Source: MW101C3 sp943367595 (lineage in GTDB: Bacteria > Cyanobacteriota > Cyanobacteriia > PCC-6307 > Cyanobiaceae). Taken from it: a stretch of DNA of 64,000 bases. Where the stretch lies: positions 1-64,000 of the forward strand of contig CALRJS020000012.1 of NCBI GenBank assembly GCA_943367595.1, read 5' to 3'. Below the pieces are notes generated by a model that made no database searches, had not been told where the DNA came from, and worked only from the letters and a program-made list of their open reading frames with translations. The translations under genes and the position numbers were made by a program. Shown here piece by piece: positions 32,700 to 42,236 of the stretch (positions are counted from its first letter, which is position 1; each line of letters begins with the position of its first letter).

Positions 32700-35499
32700 G
32701 CGGCCTTCGGATCAGCCCCTTGTGCAGGGTGTCAGCAAGCAGCACCGCCACTGGGGCGATGGCAATCGGGCCGAGGTAGCCCAGCGGGAAGCGGGCCAGA
32801 TCAAACACAACGGCGATCGGGGCCACCAGCACCAGGAGGCCCGCCACCACGGGCTCGCTGAAGAAGCCAAGCCACAGCAACGGATTGGGGATGGGCAAGA
32901 GCTCCCAGAAGGGGCGCCGGTCACTGCGGCACGCCAGGAGCGCCCCCATCTGGCCGGCCACGATCGCGCTGAAGGCCACCGTGGCGGCTTGGTGCTGAAT
33001 CGCCAGCACCTCAGCGGTGGCGCGGTGGTGGAGCAGGTCGGGCGCCAGCTGCTGCAGGGGGGCCAGGCCCACGTCGTTGTTGCGCCACACCAGCAGGTAT
33101 CCCGCCAGCGAGGTCAGACCTTCCACGAGTCCCAGCACCAGATAGGCACGCACCATCAGGGAACGGTTGAGCAGGGGCAGATCACGGGGGCGGGGCGGCT
33201 GGCGCATCACCCCCGCCTCGGGGGCCTCGGAGCCCAGCCCCAGGGCAGGCAGCAGATCGGTGCCGAGATCCACCGCCAGGATCTGCAGCACGGTGAGGGC
33301 GGCCGGGATCCGCAGCACCACCATCGCCAGGAACGGCACCACTTCCGGCACGTTCGAAGCAAGGATGTAGGTGATGAACTTGCCGATGTTCGCCACCACC
33401 GAGCGGCCGAAGCGCACCGCCTCCACGATCGTGGCGAAGTTGTCGTCGAGCAGCACAATGTCGGCCGCCTCGCGGGCCACGTCGGTGCCGGTGATGCCCA
33501 TGGCCAGGCCCACATCGGCGGCGCGCAGGGCCGGTGCATCGTTGACGCCATCTCCGGTGACGGCCACCACCTCGCCCAGCGCCTGGTAAGCCTGCACGAG
33601 CCGCAGCTTCTGCTCCGGCGCCATGCGGGCGAACACCAGCCGGTGGCGGTACTTGAGCAGCTGCCGCAGGTGCACGTCGCTGATCTGGGCCAGGCTGGCC
33701 CCGTCGATCACCCGCACGGGATCGGCGCCGGACAGTCGCTGCTGACCGTTGCCCTGGTGGCTGTTGCTATTGCGACCATTGGGGGCAGGCGGCTCCAGCA
33801 GGCCGATCTGGAGAGCGATGGCCTGGGCTGTCAGTCCGTAGTCGCCGGTCACCATCGTCACGCGGATGCCGGCGTCGCGGCAACGGCGGATCGCCTCGGG
33901 CACTTCGGGGCGGGGCGGGTCGTACAGGCCCAGCAGGCCCAGCAGGGTCTGGCCCGTTTCCAGCACGTCTCCAGGCGCCGCCTGCAGATCTCCCGCCCCG
34001 GCCCGCAGGGCAACGGCAATCACCCGGAAGCCCCTGGCGGCCAGGTCGTCGTTGGCGGCCACCACCCGCTGGCGTCGGGTCTCATCGAGAAGTTCGCTAC
34101 CGGCAGGGGTGAGCCAGGCGTCGCAGCGCTCGAGCACCTCCAGCGGCGCTCCCTTGGTGATCACCAGGCTGTCGCCGGCGGCCACGGGCAGTGGTGGGTC
34201 GGACCAGCTCACCAGCACCGTCATGCGCCGGCGGTGCGAATCGAAGGGGATCTCGCGCTGGCGAGGGTGAAGGCGCTGCAGCTCCGCCAGATCGAAGCCC
34301 GTGGCCTGCGCCGCCTGCAGCAGTGCCGTCTCGGTGGGATCGCCCACGGCACCACTGGCATCCAGGCGAGCGTTGCTGCAGAGGGCGGCCCCCTCCAGCA
34401 ACAACTGGTCGAGCTGCGCGGCGGGAACCGGCAGCCAGGTTTCCTCCACCGCCATGCGGTTGCAGGTGAGGGTGCCGGTCTTGTCGCTGCAGATCACACT
34501 CACCGAGCCGAGCGTTTCCACCGCCGAGAGGCGCCGCACCAGCGCCTTGCGCCGCGCCATCCGCTGCACGTTCAAGGCCAGCGCCAGAGTGACGGTGGGC
34601 AGCAGACCCTCGGGCACGTTGGCCACGATGATCCCGATCGCGAAGACCAGGCTTTCGAGGGGCGTCATCCCCACGAACACCAGGCTCAGGGAGAAAGAGA
34701 GCAGGCCCATCGTGAGCGCGATCGTGCTGATCGTGTGCACGATGCGGGTCACCTGCTGCTCGAGGGTGCTGGCGCTGCGCGGCGTGCCGGCGGTGAGATG
34801 GGCCACCTGGCCGAACTCGGTTTCAGAGCCGGTGGCGTACACGATCGCTTCGCCCCGGCCGGAGGCGATCGTGCTGCCCGCCAGCAACAGGTTGGGCCGC
34901 TCGCCGGTGGGCAGGCGCAGCTCGGCCTGGTGGGCCGGCAGGTCGATCGCCTGGCGGGCCACCGGCACCGATTCACCGGTCAGCACCGAAAGATCGACGC
35001 GAAGCTCATGGCTCACGCTGATCCGGCAGTCGGCCGGCACCCGGTCCCCTTCCTCCAGCAGCAACCGGTCGCCGGCCACCAGCTCCTCGGTGGAGCGGAA
35101 GCTCAGCGTGCCGTCGCGCCACACCTGCACCTGGCGGGGCAAGGCACGGGTGAGGGCGGCCAGGGTGCGCTCCGCCTGGAACTCCTGCCAGAAGGAAAAG
35201 AGGCCGTTGATCAGCACCACCGCCCAGATCGCCCAACCCAGCTGCGGCGTTCCCGCCACGAAGGCCAACACCCCGGCGATCCAGAGCAGCAGGGCCATGA
35301 AGTGGACCATCTGGTCGAGCAAGCGCAGCGCCAGGGACCGGCGCTTCAGGGGCGGCAGCCTGTTGGCCCCGTAACGCTCCAGCCGCTGCTGCGCCTCCGG
35401 CTGGCTGAGGCCTTCTGGAGTGGTGCGCAGCCCCGCATACACCTTCTCCAGCGGCAGGGACCAAATCGGCTGGGAAGCAGAAAGCAGCACCGGCGCCAA
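32611..35499 (-). CDS. P-type cation-transporting ATPase (P2 type)
   Basis: A 962-residue inner-membrane pump. It has a cation ATPase N-terminal region (YGANRLPPLKR), the actuator motif LTGESVPV near 170, and the phosphorylation site SDKTGTLTCNR near 340. The hinge GDGVNDAPALRAADVG is near 655, and about ten membrane helices are predicted. Helix 4 carries NVPEGLLPTVTLAL rather than the CPC of heavy-metal pumps, so Ca2+ or Na+/K+-like ions are the likelier cargo. The last 30 residues (CAGSGRFRCRRRQDG onward) are basic and unlike the family. They are encoded in the overlap with the MerR gene, so the pump may have lost its original stop. Confidence 0.88.
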   Translation of the reverse strand: MAPVLLSASQPIWSLPLEKVYAGLRTTPEGLSQPEAQQRLERYGANRLPPLKRRSLALRLLDQMVHFMALLLWIAGVLAFVAGTPQLGWAIWAVVLINGLFSFWQEFQAERTLAALTRALPRQVQVWRDGTLSFRSTEELVAGDRLLLEEGDRVPADCRISVSHELRVDLSVLTGESVPVARQAIDLPAHQAELRLPTGERPNLLLAGSTIASGRGEAIVYATGSETEFGQVAHLTAGTPRSASTLEQQVTRIVHTISTIALTMGLLSFSLSLVFVGMTPLESLVFAIGIIVANVPEGLLPTVTLALALNVQRMARRKALVRRLSAVETLGSVSVICSDKTGTLTCNRMAVEETWLPVPAAQLDQLLLEGAALCSNARLDASGAVGDPTETALLQAAQATGFDLAELQRLHPRQREIPFDSHRRRMTVLVSWSDPPLPVAAGDSLVITKGAPLEVLERCDAWLTPAGSELLDETRRQRVVAANDDLAARGFRVIAVALRAGAGDLQAAPGDVLETGQTLLGLLGLYDPPRPEVPEAIRRCRDAGIRVTMVTGDYGLTAQAIALQIGLLEPPAPNGRNSNSHQGNGQQRLSGADPVRVIDGASLAQISDVHLRQLLKYRHRLVFARMAPEQKLRLVQAYQALGEVVAVTGDGVNDAPALRAADVGLAMGITGTDVAREAADIVLLDDNFATIVEAVRFGRSVVANIGKFITYILASNVPEVVPFLAMVVLRIPAALTVLQILAVDLGTDLLPALGLGSEAPEAGVMRQPPRPRDLPLLNRSLMVRAYLVLGLVEGLTSLAGYLLVWRNNDVGLAPLQQLAPDLLHHRATAEVLAIQHQAATVAFSAIVAGQMGALLACRSDRRPFWELLPIPNPLLWLGFFSEPVVAGLLVLVAPIAVVFDLARFPLGYLGPIAIAPVAVLLADTLHKGLIRRPLRCAGSGRFRCRRRQDGAASGPAAPSAPS

Positions 35500-35736
35500 C
35501 AGGCTCTGATGCTTTCAGGATGACCCTCGCCAATTGAATGAGGTGTCAGCCCGCCATCAGCCGTTACTGCCGCTCGCAAGCGTCGGGCACGGCGACCGCA
35601 AGCGTCGGGCTCGGCAGCCGCAAGCGCCCGGCACAGCCCGAACCAAAAGCCCGGCACGAGCACTCTGCGTGTAACGCTGCAATCCCAAGCTTTCCACACA
35701 CCGCATCAGATCTGGGCATGGCTGTGGGGCTGCCAT
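35500..35736. repeat. Intergenic region with 3 tandem copies of a ~22-bp unit
   Basis: Between 35570 and 35640 the motif CGCAAGCGTCGGGC(A/T)CGGC occurs three times with small changes. No gene is evident. The region separates the P-type ATPase from the acr3 end and should hold the ATPase promoter near 35500-35560. Confidence 0.65.
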
Positions 35737-36831
35737 TCAGCCCATGGCCCGAACCTCGAAGCGGCGCCTTAACCACAACGACACATACACAAGTGCCACC
35801 AGCACCGGTACCTCGATCAGCGGGCCGATCACACCGGCCAAGGCCTGGCGGGAGCTGACCCCCCACACGCTGATGCTCACGGCAATGGCCAGCTCGAAGT
35901 TATTGCCAGCAGCGGTGAACGCAAGGGTTGCTGTTTTCGGATAGCTCAGCCCGCTGCGCCGGCCCATGGCAAAAGCCACGCTCCACATGATCGCGAAGTA
36001 GAGCAGCAAAGGCAAAGCCACGCCAGCCACCGCGAGCGGGTCGGAGGTGATCGCCTGGCCCTGCAGGGCGAACATCACCACGATCGTGAACAGCAGGCCG
36101 TAGAGCGCGAAGGGGCTGATGAACGGAATGAACCGCTGCTCATACCAGCGCGGTCCCTTGAGCTGGAGGCCGATGCGGCGGCTGAGATAACCCGCCGCCA
36201 GCGGCAGCCCCAGAAACACCAGCACCGCCTTGGCAATCTCCGCCATCTGAAACGCCACGTCTTGCGTGGCCAGGCCCAACCAGCCGGGCAGGATCTTCAG
36301 GTAAAAGCCCCCAAGCAAGGCATAGGCCAGAACCTGCACGATCGAATTGATCGCCACCAGCAGGGCAGCCGCCTCCCGGTCGCCCCTGGCCAGATCGATC
36401 CAGATCAAGACCATGGCGATGCAGGGGGCGAGGCCGATCAGGATCAGCCCCGTGCGGAACTCCGGCTGCTTCGGCAAGAACAGCCAGGCGAGCACAAACA
36501 TCAGTGCTGGCCCCAGACCCCAGACCAACACCAAGGAGAGCCGCAGCAGCCGGCGATCCCGCGCCGCCTTGCCCAACTCCTCGTAGTGCACCTTCGCCAG
36601 CACCGGATACATCATCAGGAGCAGCCCCAGGGCAATCGGCAGAGAGGTGTCGCCGATCCTCACGGCATCGAGCCAACCCTGGATGGCAGGAAAGAAGCGG
36701 CCCAGCAGCAGGCCGCCGCCCATCGCCAGCAGGATCCAGAGCGGCAGAAAGCGGTCGAGCAACGACAGCTGGGCCAAGACGGCCTTCTCATCGGCAGCCC
36801 GTCTGCTGTGGTCGCTGAAATCCGGGGCCAT
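35737..36831 (-). CDS. arsB: Arsenite efflux permease Acr3
   Basis: A 364-residue ACR3-type carrier with ten predicted helices that exports arsenite. Cys137 in LAPCIAMVLIWIDLARGD is the conserved essential cysteine of ACR3 proteins, and the conserved Glu lies in AAGNNFELAIAVSI. The gene lies about 160 bases downstream of arsR on the same strand, so the two probably form an arsR-acr3 operon controlled by the ATCAA-N6-TTGAT palindrome at 37335. Confidence 0.93.
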   Translation of the reverse strand: MAPDFSDHSRRAADEKAVLAQLSLLDRFLPLWILLAMGGGLLLGRFFPAIQGWLDAVRIGDTSLPIALGLLLMMYPVLAKVHYEELGKAARDRRLLRLSLVLVWGLGPALMFVLAWLFLPKQPEFRTGLILIGLAPCIAMVLIWIDLARGDREAAALLVAINSIVQVLAYALLGGFYLKILPGWLGLATQDVAFQMAEIAKAVLVFLGLPLAAGYLSRRIGLQLKGPRWYEQRFIPFISPFALYGLLFTIVVMFALQGQAITSDPLAVAGVALPLLLYFAIMWSVAFAMGRRSGLSYPKTATLAFTAAGNNFELAIAVSISVWGVSSRQALAGVIGPLIEVPVLVALVYVSLWLRRRFEVRAMG

Positions 36832-36992
36832 GAACGAAAGGGCGATGGAAGGCTCAACGGAGCTGGCGAGCTGAAACGCCGAAGGACGCTCACGCCATCA
36901 AGACTTGGTCGAACAACGAGCGGACGGCTTCAGCAGTGGATCAGGCCCTGCCGCGAAGGCCCGTCGATCCATCAGCGCCGCGGGCACAGGAA

Positions 36993-37313
36993 TCAGCAGC
37001 AGGGGGGAGCGGGAGCGGCGCAGCCCGCAGACAGATCCGCCAACCAGTGCTGGAGTGCCACGAGGGCCTCGCTGCGCAGGCGGTAGTAAATCCAGCGGCC
37101 CTCCTGGCGGTCGGCCAGCAGCCCGGCCTCCTTGAGCACCTTGAGGTGAAACGACAGCTTCGATTGCGCCAGGCCCAGATCCGCGGTGAGATCGCAGACG
37201 CAACGCTCGCCGTGGCCCAGGGCCTCGATCACCTGCAGGCGCAGCGGATCAGCAAGAGCCTTGAGCAACTGGCGCGCCTGCTCCGTCGGCAGGCCCGTGG
37301 TGGCGACGCTCAC
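36993..37313 (-). CDS. arsR: ArsR family arsenic-responsive repressor
   Basis: 106 residues with a winged helix (ARQLLKALADPLRLQVIEAL, then LGLAQSKLSFHLKVLKEAGL). The As(III)-binding Cys pair sits in ERCVCDL (Cys38 and Cys40), with further Cys at the C-terminus (GCAAPAPPCC). Starting at GTG 37313, it has a strong ribosome-binding site (GGAGGAA seven bases upstream). The in-frame ATG at 37370 would lie upstream of the operator and is rejected. It should release DNA on binding arsenite and so induce acr3 and probably gapdh-arsJ. Confidence 0.92.
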   Translation of the reverse strand: MSVATTGLPTEQARQLLKALADPLRLQVIEALGHGERCVCDLTADLGLAQSKLSFHLKVLKEAGLLADRQEGRWIYYRLRSEALVALQHWLADLSAGCAAPAPPCC

Positions 37314-37334
37314 GGGACCATTCCTCCAGAGTTG

Positions 37335-37350
37335 ATCAATTCTAGTTGAT
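37335..37350. promoter_or_regulatory. ArsR operator (arsR-acr3)
   Basis: ATCAATTCTAGTTGAT is a perfect ATCAA-N6-TTGAT palindrome 22 bases before the arsR start. The same layout occurs at 42190 before gapdh-arsJ. It fits the operator described for cyanobacterial ArsR. Confidence 0.8.
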
Positions 37351-37486
37351 GCATTTGTGGCCCAGCGCACGGGCGCCGCTCAGCGGCAACGCTCCAGCAC
37401 TTCCGCCGCACCGACAGCTCCGGAGTCATTGTCAGCGCCAGTGAACCAGCCCTCACAGACGGCCTACCAACGAGCTGAACCAGCGA

Positions 37487-38191
37487 TCAGCTCTGAAAGC
37501 CCGAATAAGCCGCTGCCAGCATGGGCTTGCCGCCGCGTTCAACGATGGCGCCATGGGCAACGATCACGCGCTCGAAGTCCCACGCCAGCACCGCATCGAT
37601 CGAGGCACGCACCGCACGCCGATTCGATGAAGCGAGGCGCTCGAGGATTGTCGGCTCCAGGCGGTTGAAACCGCCGGCGATACGGGTCGTGAACCGCGTG
37701 AGCCAGGGAAAGGAGGCGTCGAAATTGAACGCGCTGTCGGTGAGGAGCAGGGTCTGGCTGGGAAGGTGGCAGAACGCCATTTCATCGAGAGGCACAGGGC
37801 CGCGGGGGCCCATCGTGTTCAGTCCCTGCAGCTGGCAAAGAAGCAGATCCGGCCAGGGGGAGGGCGCATCAGCAGTGAGCAGCTGATCGATCAGCAGGTC
37901 AGGGCACTTGGCCTTGAGCGCGGCAGATCCCCACAACCTGGCCTGCGGAAAGCGGCGCTTGAACGCATTGGCATACAGATGGTGAAAGGAATTCGGCGCC
38001 ACGATGTGGTCGATGCGGCCCAGTGCGTTCAGTGCGTCCACGAGCTCCGCCGTGGGCTCGATGGGGGAAAGCACGAGCAGGTTGCCGGTGTCCTGCAGAC
38101 GAATCACCGTCATCCTGGTGCCAATGCTCAGGCCGAAATACGACTGCGCCTGTTCTGCCACCCATACATCCGTAGCCACGAAGCGGAGCAT
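37487..38191 (-). CDS. DUF4336 protein (metallo-beta-lactamase-like)
   Basis: A 234-residue protein of the DUF4336 family, which has a metallo-beta-lactamase-like outline. RIDHIVAPNSFHHLYANAF holds two histidines where MBL proteins have HxHxDH, and a late RVIVAHGAIVERGG resembles the last metal motif. The full HxHxDH motif is missing, so catalysis is uncertain. It is often found in cyanobacteria and proteobacteria with no set role. It lies 174 bases upstream of arsR on the same strand, and the ArsR operator is between them, so it is probably a separate unit. Confidence 0.75.
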   Translation of the reverse strand: MLRFVATDVWVAEQAQSYFGLSIGTRMTVIRLQDTGNLLVLSPIEPTAELVDALNALGRIDHIVAPNSFHHLYANAFKRRFPQARLWGSAALKAKCPDLLIDQLLTADAPSPWPDLLLCQLQGLNTMGPRGPVPLDEMAFCHLPSQTLLLTDSAFNFDASFPWLTRFTTRIAGGFNRLEPTILERLASSNRRAVRASIDAVLAWDFERVIVAHGAIVERGGKPMLAAAYSGFQS

Positions 38192-38443
38192 GATGGGGGT
38201 GCTTCAAGTGGCTGGAGGATAAGGAGAATTGGGGCGAAGGGTTGTTGGCACGCCACGTTCAGAAGAGCTCCTGCTGAGAAATCCGCCACTGAAACCGTTC
38301 ACTCCACAGCCCAGACTGAGCATCGCTTCACGTCAACGTGCGCGTCAATACCGCACAATGGCACGCACCACTGGAAGCCCCAGACCTCCAGCCCGCCCCA
38401 GTGGAGAACACGGCGTTGGGGCCGCAATCCACGGGCACCAGGC
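38192..38443. other. Intergenic region without recognised features
   Basis: About 250 bases between the GGDEF/EAL gene and the DUF4336 gene. I see no gene, clear terminator or repeat; the DUF4336 promoter should lie in its left part. Confidence 0.4.
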
Positions 38444-41400
38444 TCAGAGTGCCACCACCCGATGGCGACCGCCGGCTTTGGCGGCATACATGTTGCGGTC
38501 AGCGCGCCTGAGGAACAGGGCCGCATCCTCTCCGGCGCCGTGCAGGGCCACGCCGATGGAGAAGGAAGGGGTGATGCTGTGATCCGCCCAGGGGACCGGC
38601 CTGGAAATCGCCGCCAGCAGCTTCTCGGCCACCGCGATCGCCTGCTCCAGAGCCTCTACCCCATCGAGCAGCACCAGAAACTCATCGCCACCGATGCGGC
38701 CGGCATGGTCCCGTTGGCGGATCACCTGCTGGATGCGCCGCGCCACGTTCTGCAGCACGGCATCGCCGCAGGCATGGCCGTAGGTGTCGTTGATGTCCTT
38801 GAACCCATCACAGTCGCAGAACAGCAGGGCCAGCGGCTGGGCCCTGAGGCTCCTGTCATCCAGCAGGCGTTGTTCCAACAGGCTGAGGATGGCGGCACGG
38901 CTGTCGAGGCCGGTGAGGGGATCGTGGTTAGCGCGTTGCAGCAATCGCTGTTCTTCGATCACCTTCTGATCCACAGGCTGCAGGGTGATCACATAACCCT
39001 CGTGCAGATTCAGCGCAGCCGCTGGTCCCGCTGGAGCAGCGCTGGAATCACCGCTGCGCCTCCCCTCCTGCTGCAGACGCCTCACACTCAGATCCGCCCA
39101 GCTCCAGCCGCCCTTGGGATCTGCCAGTCGCAGGCGGCCCTGGTGAATCGGGCCATGGGGCGTCAGCCAGGCATCGAGCTGCAGGGGCTCTGGCCGACCC
39201 TCGGCTGACACAAACAGCTCGCAGAAGGCCTTCCCCTTCCATTGGTCTTCTCGCCAGCCCGTCATCGGCTCCAGCGAAGGAGACACCCACACCACCTCCT
39301 CCTGTTGATTGAGCAGCATCACCACCTCCACGATGTTGTCGGTGAGCAGGCGGTAGAGGGCTGCCGAATTCGCCAGGGTGCGCGCAGCCTGGAGGCGATC
39401 CGTCACGTCGCGCCAGCTCACCACAAGAAAGCCGCGCGTGGGCAGAATCTGTATGTCGTAGCAGCGGTGGTCCTGGATCAGGGTGTCATCCTTGTAGACG
39501 AAATCGTTGATGAACGTAGGGGTGCTGCGGGAGGCGGCATCGATATGAATCTCCAGCAGACCGTTCTGCTCCATCTGCGGGAAGATGGTCAACAGGGTCT
39601 GGCCCACGATCGCCTCCCGCTCCTGCTGCATGGTGGCGCAGGCCGACTGATTCGCCTCCAGAATCAGGAAGTCGGTGATCGCATCCTCATGCCCCTGGAT
39701 CACCTGCAGCAGCATGAAGTAGTCGTCGGTCAGATCGAAGGCGGAACGCATCAGTTCCAGCTGTTCAAATGTGCTGGGCACGGATGTGCTGTTTCCCTGC
39801 AGGTTGGGCTGCAGGCTCACCTGGTTCAGCCAGGGGCCGCTGCCATCTCCGTTCTGTGGGCTGGTGCTGATGAGAGGATCACGGAGCAGGGTTTCAAAGG
39901 CGTCCAGCTCCAGGGGGCGGCCGCAGAGGTAGCCCTGGTAAAGGTTGCAGCCAAGGTCCTCGAGGATCTGGCGTTGTTCGTCTGTCTCGACCCCCTCGGC
40001 GATGCACTCCATCCCCAGGCCTTGCGCCAGGGTGATGGCGGCCTGCACGATCGTGCGATCACCGGCTGAGGCAGTGAGGCTCCGCACGAAGGTGCGGTCG
40101 ATCTTGAGGCGGTGCGCCGGCAGGTCGCGCAGCAGCTCCAGCGAGGCATAACCCGTGCCGAAGTCATCGATGGTGATGCGAAAGCCCTGATCGGCCAACA
40201 CCCGCAGGTGTTCGCGGCAGGCAAGCGGATCCTGCATCAGGGCCGACTCGGTGATCTCCAGCTCCAGCTGCGCCGGGCTGAGGCTGTGCTCCACCAGCCC
40301 ATCCAGCAGCGAGCTGATGTATTGCCGGCCAGGCAACTCCAGCTCCCGGGGTGAAACATTGAGCGCCAGCCGGGGCACCGGCAGGCCCGCTGCACGCCAG
40401 CGCACCAGGTGCTGCAGGGTCTGGGCAAACACCCAGCTGCCCAGCTGCAGGATCAGGCCACTCTGTTCAGCCAGAGGAATGAAATGGCTGGGCGCCACAG
40501 AGATCCCCCGGCTGTTGGTCCAGCGCAGCAGCATTTCAGCGCCAACCAGCGTGTGGGAGCGGTGCATCTGCGGTTGCACCACCAGCCGGAACTGCTGCCG
40601 GTCAATGGCCTGCCCCAGCTCACTGCTCAGGTGGATGCGCTCCTGGATCTGGCGGCTGATCGTGCTGGAGTAGGCGCACACCTGGCTGCGACCCAGGCTC
40701 TTGGCCTTCGACAGCGCCGTGTTGGCGCATTGGATGAGCGTCTGGCCGGTCTGGGCGTGCTCGGGATAGGAAGCGAGGCCGATGCAGAAGCTGGGCAACA
40801 AGGGCAGATCGGCGAGCAGTTGGTTCTGCCGGCCCCAGCGCTGCTGAAGGTGGCGGCAGGCCATCAGGCCATCGCCGAGGGAATGAATCGAATCCTCCAG
40901 CACCAGCAGGAAGTCGTCGCTGCTGAGGCGCGCCAGCCAGGCCTCTGATCCCATCAGCTCCTCAAGCCGCCGGGCCACCGCCTGCAGCACCTGGTCTCCC
41001 AACTCGGAGCCGAACTGATCGTTGATGTCCTGGAAGCCGTCGATGTCCAGGCTCAGCACAGCCATGGAGTTGTTGTAGCCACGGCCTTGCAGGCGCCGAT
41101 TCAGCTCCTCGAGGGCGGCCAGTTTGTTGGGTAGACCAGTGACCGGGTCGTGGGTACGCTCCCCGATCTGCCGCTGCAGCAGGCTCTGCTCCCGGCTCAG
41201 GTCGCGCAGGGTGCCCAGAGCGCGCAGGGGCTCGCCGCTGTTGTCGTAGGTGAACTCCGCATCCACCTGCATCAGCCGTTCGCTGCCATCGGCAAAGGCC
41301 AGGCGGTGGCGGCTGCGCAACGGTTCGCCCAGGTTCACCGCCCGCTGCAACTCCTGGTGCCAACGGTTGCGGTCGGAGGGGTGCACCAAGGCGCCATAGG

Positions 41401-41971
41401 CCAGGAGGGTGGTGGCCGTTTCGTGATCCGCCCAGCGGCACAAGCGCCGCATCTGGGGCGACCCGCGCAGGGTGCCGTCGGCAAAGCGCAGCTCCCAGGT
41501 GCCGATGCCGCTGAACGCCTCGCCATCGTTCAGCAATTTGCAGGCGCTGGCCACGCTGTTGTCGCGCAGATGGGCTTCGGTGAGGTCGCGTACGGAGCTC
41601 AACACCAGCTGCTCCCCATGCAGTGTCAACACCCGGTGGCTCACCTCCACATCCAGGATCGTGTTGTTCTTGCAGCGGTGGCGGGTCTGAAAACAGCCAC
41701 CGCCGGCGGCCACCAGGTCCTGGAGCCGGGCCGCCACCCAGGCCGCATCGTGGTCAGGGTCCGCCTGGATGGCGGCGGGGGAGAGCTTGAGCAGTTCGGC
41801 TTTGCTGTAGCCCAGCCGGGTAGGCGCGGAGTCATTGCAGGCCACGAAGCGGCCGCTGCTCAAGGCGAGCACAAGCAGGTCGGTGCCGGTGAGGTCGGCG
41901 ATCAGGCAGAAGTCGGCAATCCGGTTGCGGGCTGCTGCAGAGAGCCCACGCACCATGCCACCATCCCTCAT
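38444..41971 (-). CDS. PAS-GGDEF(deg.)-EAL-PAS-GGDEF c-di-GMP signalling protein
   Basis: An 1175-residue protein. Two PAS-like domains (about 25-135 and 150-260) lead to a first GGDEF domain with a degenerate site (SSDDF), then an EAL domain whose catalytic residues look intact: EML at the EAL position, NVSPREL, EITESAL, DDFGTGYASLELL, LKIDRTFV, AEGVET and QGYLCGRP. After it come two more PAS-like domains and a second GGDEF with the canonical RIGGDEF. So one chain could both break down and make cyclic di-GMP. Having the active GGDEF at the C-terminus, after the EAL, is unusual. No membrane segment is seen. Confidence 0.9.
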   Translation of the reverse strand: MRDGGMVRGLSAAARNRIADFCLIADLTGTDLLVLALSSGRFVACNDSAPTRLGYSKAELLKLSPAAIQADPDHDAAWVAARLQDLVAAGGGCFQTRHRCKNNTILDVEVSHRVLTLHGEQLVLSSVRDLTEAHLRDNSVASACKLLNDGEAFSGIGTWELRFADGTLRGSPQMRRLCRWADHETATTLLAYGALVHPSDRNRWHQELQRAVNLGEPLRSRHRLAFADGSERLMQVDAEFTYDNSGEPLRALGTLRDLSREQSLLQRQIGERTHDPVTGLPNKLAALEELNRRLQGRGYNNSMAVLSLDIDGFQDINDQFGSELGDQVLQAVARRLEELMGSEAWLARLSSDDFLLVLEDSIHSLGDGLMACRHLQQRWGRQNQLLADLPLLPSFCIGLASYPEHAQTGQTLIQCANTALSKAKSLGRSQVCAYSSTISRQIQERIHLSSELGQAIDRQQFRLVVQPQMHRSHTLVGAEMLLRWTNSRGISVAPSHFIPLAEQSGLILQLGSWVFAQTLQHLVRWRAAGLPVPRLALNVSPRELELPGRQYISSLLDGLVEHSLSPAQLELEITESALMQDPLACREHLRVLADQGFRITIDDFGTGYASLELLRDLPAHRLKIDRTFVRSLTASAGDRTIVQAAITLAQGLGMECIAEGVETDEQRQILEDLGCNLYQGYLCGRPLELDAFETLLRDPLISTSPQNGDGSGPWLNQVSLQPNLQGNSTSVPSTFEQLELMRSAFDLTDDYFMLLQVIQGHEDAITDFLILEANQSACATMQQEREAIVGQTLLTIFPQMEQNGLLEIHIDAASRSTPTFINDFVYKDDTLIQDHRCYDIQILPTRGFLVVSWRDVTDRLQAARTLANSAALYRLLTDNIVEVVMLLNQQEEVVWVSPSLEPMTGWREDQWKGKAFCELFVSAEGRPEPLQLDAWLTPHGPIHQGRLRLADPKGGWSWADLSVRRLQQEGRRSGDSSAAPAGPAAALNLHEGYVITLQPVDQKVIEEQRLLQRANHDPLTGLDSRAAILSLLEQRLLDDRSLRAQPLALLFCDCDGFKDINDTYGHACGDAVLQNVARRIQQVIRQRDHAGRIGGDEFLVLLDGVEALEQAIAVAEKLLAAISRPVPWADHSITPSFSIGVALHGAGEDAALFLRRADRNMYAAKAGGRHRVVAL

Positions 41972-42189
41972 CCTAAATAATGCCCATTAAGGCATATCCA
42001 ATCACACGGAAGCTTCCGGCTGGCCTGCGCCTGGCTCGCCCGATCCGACCGTGACCGGCCTGCTCTTTCGCCCGCCGCAGGGCCCGCTCTTTCAGGGCCT
42101 GCGGCAACAGCCAACGCGCCCGTTGCAGCTTGCGCGCCGGCGTGCCCGGCAGGCGCCAGGGAACCCGGCGTGTCCCACAACACGCATCC

Positions 42190-42205
42190 ATCAATCAAAC
42201 TTGAT
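42190..42205. promoter_or_regulatory. ArsR operator (gapdh-arsJ)
   Basis: ATCAATCAAACTTGAT, an ATCAA-N6-TTGAT palindrome identical in its arms to the one at 37335, lies 31 bases before the gapdh start. Shared control by the ArsR encoded at 36993 is inferred. Confidence 0.8.
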
Positions 42206-42236
42206 TTATGGTCAGGTCGCTTGCGATCGCCTTGCG

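Noticed and set aside
32611..35499. Heavy-metal (P1B) ATPase controlled by the MerR gene
   Set aside because: The helix-4 motif is NVPEGLL, not CPC, and there is no N-terminal metal-binding domain, so it is a P2-type pump; control by MerR is not supported by promoter position.
35680..35705. Possible DnaA box (CTTTCCACAC)
   Set aside because: A single imperfect copy far from dnaA; no cluster that would mark an origin.
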